A stretch of 64,000 bases of DNA from Chloroflexota bacterium (GTDB lineage Bacteria > Chloroflexota > Anaerolineae > B4-G1): positions 1 to 64,000 of the forward strand of contig JAAEPW010001368.1 in NCBI GenBank assembly GCA_024232355.1, read 5' to 3'. Numbering within the stretch: position 1 is the stretch's first letter; each line of letters begins with the position of its first letter. This document shows positions 61,701 through 64,000 of the stretch, piece by piece. A model generated the notes under the pieces. The model worked only from the letters and a program-made list of their open reading frames with translations. It did not search any database and was not told where the DNA came from. The position numbers and the translations under genes were made by a program.

Positions 61701-62005
61701 TTTACGTGGCTATGGCTGCATCCTTTGCCCAGGCATATCGCCTCAACCAGCCGCGCACTTCAGACACCATCCGCCTGGCCTTGTTCGACGAAGCATTCGG
61801 CAAGATGGACACCGCCCGCACGGCCAGCGCCCTGCAATTTATGGTCGATAGCCAACTCCAGGTCCTGCTGGCGACGCCGCCCGACAAAGCGGCTGGCCTA
61901 CTCCACTATGTGGACTCGGTGCGCACTGTCGTCCGCAAGAACAACCACGCATTTGTCATCGAGATCGACAAAGCGCAGATGATGCAAGAATTAGAGGCAG
62001 CGTGA
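58697..62005 (+). CDS. jetC: Wadjet component JetC (SMC-like ATPase)
   Basis: A 1,102-aa SMC/MukB-like ATPase, the DNA-extruding motor of Wadjet. N-terminal head: IRLVNWHLFENTTI and Walker A GVNGVGKS at 30-37. Coiled-coil arms run at about 225-450 and 630-850, with a hinge-like globular region at about 455-620 (AAEGILGRSRFDLLVPPEHYDAA, ALIDMLLGGYVKA). C-terminal head: ABC signature SGGE at 994-997 and Walker B LALFDEAF with D1031 and E1032. Length and order match the family. A short stretch near 59877-59925 in the first arm is a degenerate 8-bp repeat. The final TGA overlaps the GTG start of jetD. Confidence 0.95.
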   Translation: MKQLTRIRLVNWHLFENTTITCQGSTYFIGVNGVGKSTILDAIQFALVGGQRDVRYNRAAMSGSRRTLAGYVRGELGIEGQRFLRGDATAIVALEFRNPDESYFVHGAVIDAYEDRRSPNIAYFIINNAQLNDNWFFRSEGQVFDSRAFNRHIEHFALPPQARARVFTRLEDYRFHLLNRLGQLKETFPAKITKGVAFSPLVNIRDFVHNYLLDQDLVDVNTLRDQLETMRHFETLAADVRQRITDLDAIEKLDQERQANRRRRITNGAIHRRAQADTHLTELKRCRLELDQKQLNLSRLGLQRDDLAERLNHARQALVDAQVALHTDTTAIREESLREEIARTEIKLTDLRQRENQVRQTLTYETKDAHHLQDLLIEDDLQVPPSLQAFIEEQSTNNSQSAIRNLQDHLESLGHHYAEQHALLKNQSDQLRQEAEQLQREIVQLRTGDRDVSYEAAAPKAAHLRRLLRAELGLGANQVIYLCTALHIPDESWQDAAEGILGRSRFDLLVPPEHYDAAMRLYRQRRHKDNLHGVGLPDTVLILENARPARPESLATEVQTDHPAASALIDMLLGGYVKANSLQDLRDHRTAVTRDCFVRRNYTSRHLNPHYYRRWFIGDRAIPRQIEQREERLDAIRQELLDLQVQDAALRERLALTQDKVRTFIDLERDIPGLDAIPALAAELDTLRDELASLDTQTIEALQAEVERHQATVDAFQNELGKLDQDIGGLQNRIQSLSEETIPNLEQQADQITQSIHQFLAQENAPDMLDEITKEYERRRQRKPLETVMNNAARYEGDYQSAEDRCRTQLREAKQSYSLTYQFGYDGDEDAARYLVERDRYVESELPEYETRIAEQRAMAEQELVENFVHRLREQIEDARQQLAYLNTTLSGLRFGGERFEFITKPEPTLRQVYDMIMDSQNILGESLFESDFRQRHQQGWDLLFERLTAAPGEELVPELRELQDYRNYLRYDIRIHYPSGGRAMLSKIKSKKSGGETTTPFYVAMAASFAQAYRLNQPRTSDTIRLALFDEAFGKMDTARTASALQFMVDSQLQVLLATPPDKAAGLLHYVDSVRTVVRKNNHAFVIEIDKAQMMQELEAA

Positions 62006-63261
62006 AACATGTGACCATCCCTTTCACCCCTTCCCTCGACGTTGCTGCCATCCTCCACATCCTGCTCGACGTGTACGAGCGACGCAACGGCGCTTCACGG
62101 CACGCCATCCGTGTCAAGATGAACGATGCCAGCAGCACATTACCCGGTTACTATAGCCAAACCAATCCCGCCCCCCGCGCCACGGCCAACGAGCAATTGG
62201 CAGAACTCAAAAAGCTGCAACTGGTTCGCCTCAAATGGCTGTCGGGGCAAGAGGGACACCTGCTCGACACCGTCACACTACAGCCCGGGCAGGCTGAGCC
62301 ATTGTACGCACTGTTAAAGCGCGAACCTCTGGACAAACGACGCCAGCGCCTGAGCACCTTGCTTCTGGGAGATCGCTTCCGTCTCCTTGGCTGGCGCAGG
62401 CGAGCGGTCGATCATTGTCTGAGCCAACTCAAAGCAGGCAAATCACCCGGGCCCTTCAACCTGGACGACGACGGCTGGAACCAAGACCTAATAACCGCAC
62501 TCCTGGCTCTCTCTCGAGACGAGCACAGGATAGATGTGAAGACAGAGATCCCCTACCGGGTTTTCAGCGTGCGGGTATTCAACGACAGCAAGCGTTTTGA
62601 GTCGTTCAAGGGAGCCATTGCCCGGATGGCCCGCCGTCACCAGCCGGAATGGCGCGACTTGTCCAATCAGGAGGCGCTGCGCGAGCTAGGGTTGGTTCCA
62701 AACCCCGGACACCTTTACCTCTACGGCCCCTGGCAGTTGGTAGACGATTACGGCCAGGTAATGTCACTATCTGAATTCTACCCATCGGTGGGAATCCCCA
62801 CGGCAATGGCCTCGCGGGTGAGACAAGTGCGGGTAGATGCCGCCCGCGTAGTCTGTGTAGAGAATCTGACCCCGTTCTACGAACTGATACGCCACCAAGG
62901 TCAGGGCCTGGCCGCGCTGTGCCTGTGGGGCAACCCCTCGCCCGTCATCCGCCACCTGCTGCGCTGCCTGACCGACAATCTGCCTTCAAACATCCCCTTG
63001 CTTCTCTGGGCCGACATCGACTATGGCGGGCTAAACATCCTGGCCCAACTGCGCCAACAGGTCTCGGATCGCTTTTTGCCTTGTTATATGGACCAGGATA
63101 CGTTGGAGAACTGCGCCTATTGGGCGCAGCCCCTCTCCTCCACCGACGAACGTAACCTGGCTCGCCTAAAGCAGCATCCTGCCCTGACCGACATGGTTCC
63201 CCTGATCGACTATATGCTTCTACGAGGCATCAAACTGGAGCAAGAAGCAGTCGCCCTTTAA
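62002..63261 (+). CDS. jetD: Wadjet component JetD (Toprim nuclease)
   Basis: A 419-aa nuclease subunit that cuts plasmid DNA bound by the SMC complex. Residues about 1-200 contain a winged-helix/arm region (QLAELKKLQLVRLKWLSGQEGHLLD). The C-terminal Toprim domain has the catalytic glutamate E287 in VCVENLTPF and the DxD pair D338 and D340 in WADIDYGGLNIL, so it looks active. The start is GTG at 62002 inside a GTGA overlap with jetC, a firm sign of translational coupling. It closes the operon and is followed 7 bp later by a 34-bp palindrome. Confidence 0.93.
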   Translation: MKHVTIPFTPSLDVAAILHILLDVYERRNGASRHAIRVKMNDASSTLPGYYSQTNPAPRATANEQLAELKKLQLVRLKWLSGQEGHLLDTVTLQPGQAEPLYALLKREPLDKRRQRLSTLLLGDRFRLLGWRRRAVDHCLSQLKAGKSPGPFNLDDDGWNQDLITALLALSRDEHRIDVKTEIPYRVFSVRVFNDSKRFESFKGAIARMARRHQPEWRDLSNQEALRELGLVPNPGHLYLYGPWQLVDDYGQVMSLSEFYPSVGIPTAMASRVRQVRVDAARVVCVENLTPFYELIRHQGQGLAALCLWGNPSPVIRHLLRCLTDNLPSNIPLLLWADIDYGGLNILAQLRQQVSDRFLPCYMDQDTLENCAYWAQPLSSTDERNLARLKQHPALTDMVPLIDYMLLRGIKLEQEAVAL

Positions 63262-63268
63262 AGACCAA

Positions 63269-63302
63269 AGACCTGCCAGGTTTCCGGAAACCTGGCAGGT
63301 CT
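63269..63302. terminator. 34-bp perfect palindrome between convergent genes
   Basis: AGACCTGCCAGGTTTCC and its exact reverse complement form a perfect 34-bp palindrome, followed by GGTTTT on the plus strand. It sits just after jetD and before the end of the convergent surface-protein gene, so it probably serves as a bidirectional terminator. It may also belong to a dispersed palindromic repeat family. Confidence 0.75.
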
Positions 63303-63334
63303 GGTTTTCGTCTCTCAACTCGATAACATTGGAT

Positions 63335-64000
63335 TCAGGGCACAAGACCATGCCAACGCGGTCGTCGCCAGAATCTATCACCGGCAAAAACATCCCACGA
63401 ATCAAGCACCGCGGTATGGTTCCGCACCACCAACGGCAGATAGATGTAGACTTGGTCGGCTTGACCTTCCACCGTCCAAGTAAAGGTTACACTGGTAGTC
63501 GAGACAAGGTCTGAAACCTCGACCGTAACCGTATACGCCCCTATCGAATCCACTCCCAGAATACCACTGATCAATCCCATCGTAGAGCTAATCGAGAGAC
63601 CAGGTGGCAGGTCGATGGCGCTATACGTGAGAGTATCACTCTCCACATCGCTAGCCATAATTTCGAGCCACACAGTATCGCTCACAACATCGCTTTGAGC
63701 CCCTGGATTTATCACGTCCGGTGAATCGTTGACATTGGTCACAGTGATGTGGACCGTAGCTGTGACTACATCGTCACCATCAGAAACGGTGTAGGTGAAC
63801 ACGTCAGCACCGAAAAAGTTGGTTTCGGGTACATAGGTGAACGCGCCGCTGGCGGTCAGAGTCACCACACCGTAGGCCGGGCCAGTGCTCGGCATAACTG
63901 TCAGGGTGTCAGAGGGCACATCCACATCGTTGGCAAGTACGCCACCAGTGTCTGTGATGATCAGAGAGTCGTCCTCGTACACATCATAGCCATCATCGCC
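63335..64000 (-). CDS. Cadherin/Ig-like surface protein, 3' part
   Basis: The C-terminal 221 codons of a gene that continues beyond the right edge; the frame is open to the last base. The visible part has an Ig/VCBS-like domain (GVLANDVDVPSDTLTV, GAFTYVPETNFFGADVFTYTVSDGDD), then a cadherin-like putative-Ig domain (VESDTLTYSAIDLPPGLSISSTMGLISG), and the motif VYIYLPLVVRN. Unlike the other two surface proteins, 28 further residues follow the motif before the stop at 63335, perhaps because of a frameshift or lost stop. It is convergent with the Wadjet operon. Function unknown; cell-surface location inferred. Confidence 0.82.
   Translation of the reverse strand, partial: GDDGYDVYEDDSLIITDTGGVLANDVDVPSDTLTVMPSTGPAYGVVTLTASGAFTYVPETNFFGADVFTYTVSDGDDVVTATVHITVTNVNDSPDVINPGAQSDVVSDTVWLEIMASDVESDTLTYSAIDLPPGLSISSTMGLISGILGVDSIGAYTVTVEVSDLVSTTSVTFTWTVEGQADQVYIYLPLVVRNHTAVLDSWDVFAGDRFWRRPRWHGLVP

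Overview
The window reads as a bacterial chromosome fragment, most likely from a Chloroflexota (Anaerolineae/Caldilineae-like) organism. That assignment is inference. It rests on very long secreted proteins built from DUF11, Calx-beta, cadherin-like and beta-propeller repeats that end in a YLPLV-type C-terminus, a large BTAD/STAND/TPR regulator, a DUF3524 glycosyltransferase, paired FemAB-like proteins and a DUF401 permease. No rRNA, tRNA or CRISPR array was recognised.

Layout. 1-1.3 kb: remnant of an IS256-type transposase, a 202-bp tandem repeat and a 70-aa zinc-ribbon-like protein. 1.4-6 kb (minus): a polyphosphate module of two PPK2 kinases (one fused to an RpoA-CTD-like helix-hairpin-helix domain, the other with a lysine-rich tail) and a CYTH-HTH-HD-CHAD protein. 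6.1-7.5 kb: a DEAD-box RNA helicase behind a strong promoter and a leader terminator. 7.5-13.3 kb (minus): a compact six-gene operon of two DUF488 proteins, a dual-OB-like protein, a small protein, a TPR-RecQ fusion and a UPF0158 protein. 13.3-17 kb: MFS transporter, MoxR ATPase and a soluble histidine kinase.

17-22.7 kb: an overlapping set of a thermonuclease-like protein with a large insertion, an AfsR/STAND-TPR regulator and a QTMAN-like glycosyltransferase. 22.6-25.7 kb (minus): methyltransferase and two FemAB-like proteins, driven by a promoter that predicts a leaderless mRNA. 25.7-28.6 kb: DUF401 permease, a small conserved-looking protein and HemW. 28.8-43.3 kb: a 3,522-aa surface protein followed by a phosphodiesterase, an ADP-forming acyl-CoA synthetase and HisC. 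43.3-47.1 kb: a three-gene phosphorelay (PAS kinase, REC-REC, REC-PAS kinase). 47.2-56 kb: a 2,928-aa secreted protein with four predicted seven-bladed propellers.

56.2-63.3 kb: a complete Wadjet-type (JetABCD) SMC anti-plasmid defence operon. It is led by a small HTH gene whose promoter carries an inverted repeat, and it ends in a 34-bp perfect palindrome. The window closes with the 3' part of a third cadherin-like surface protein on the minus strand.

The most notable points are the Wadjet operon with its own regulator, the polyphosphate module with unusual domain fusions, the DUF488/dual-OB/TPR-RecQ operon, the 4 x 7-blade secreted protein and the shared YLPLV-type C-terminal motif of the surface proteins.
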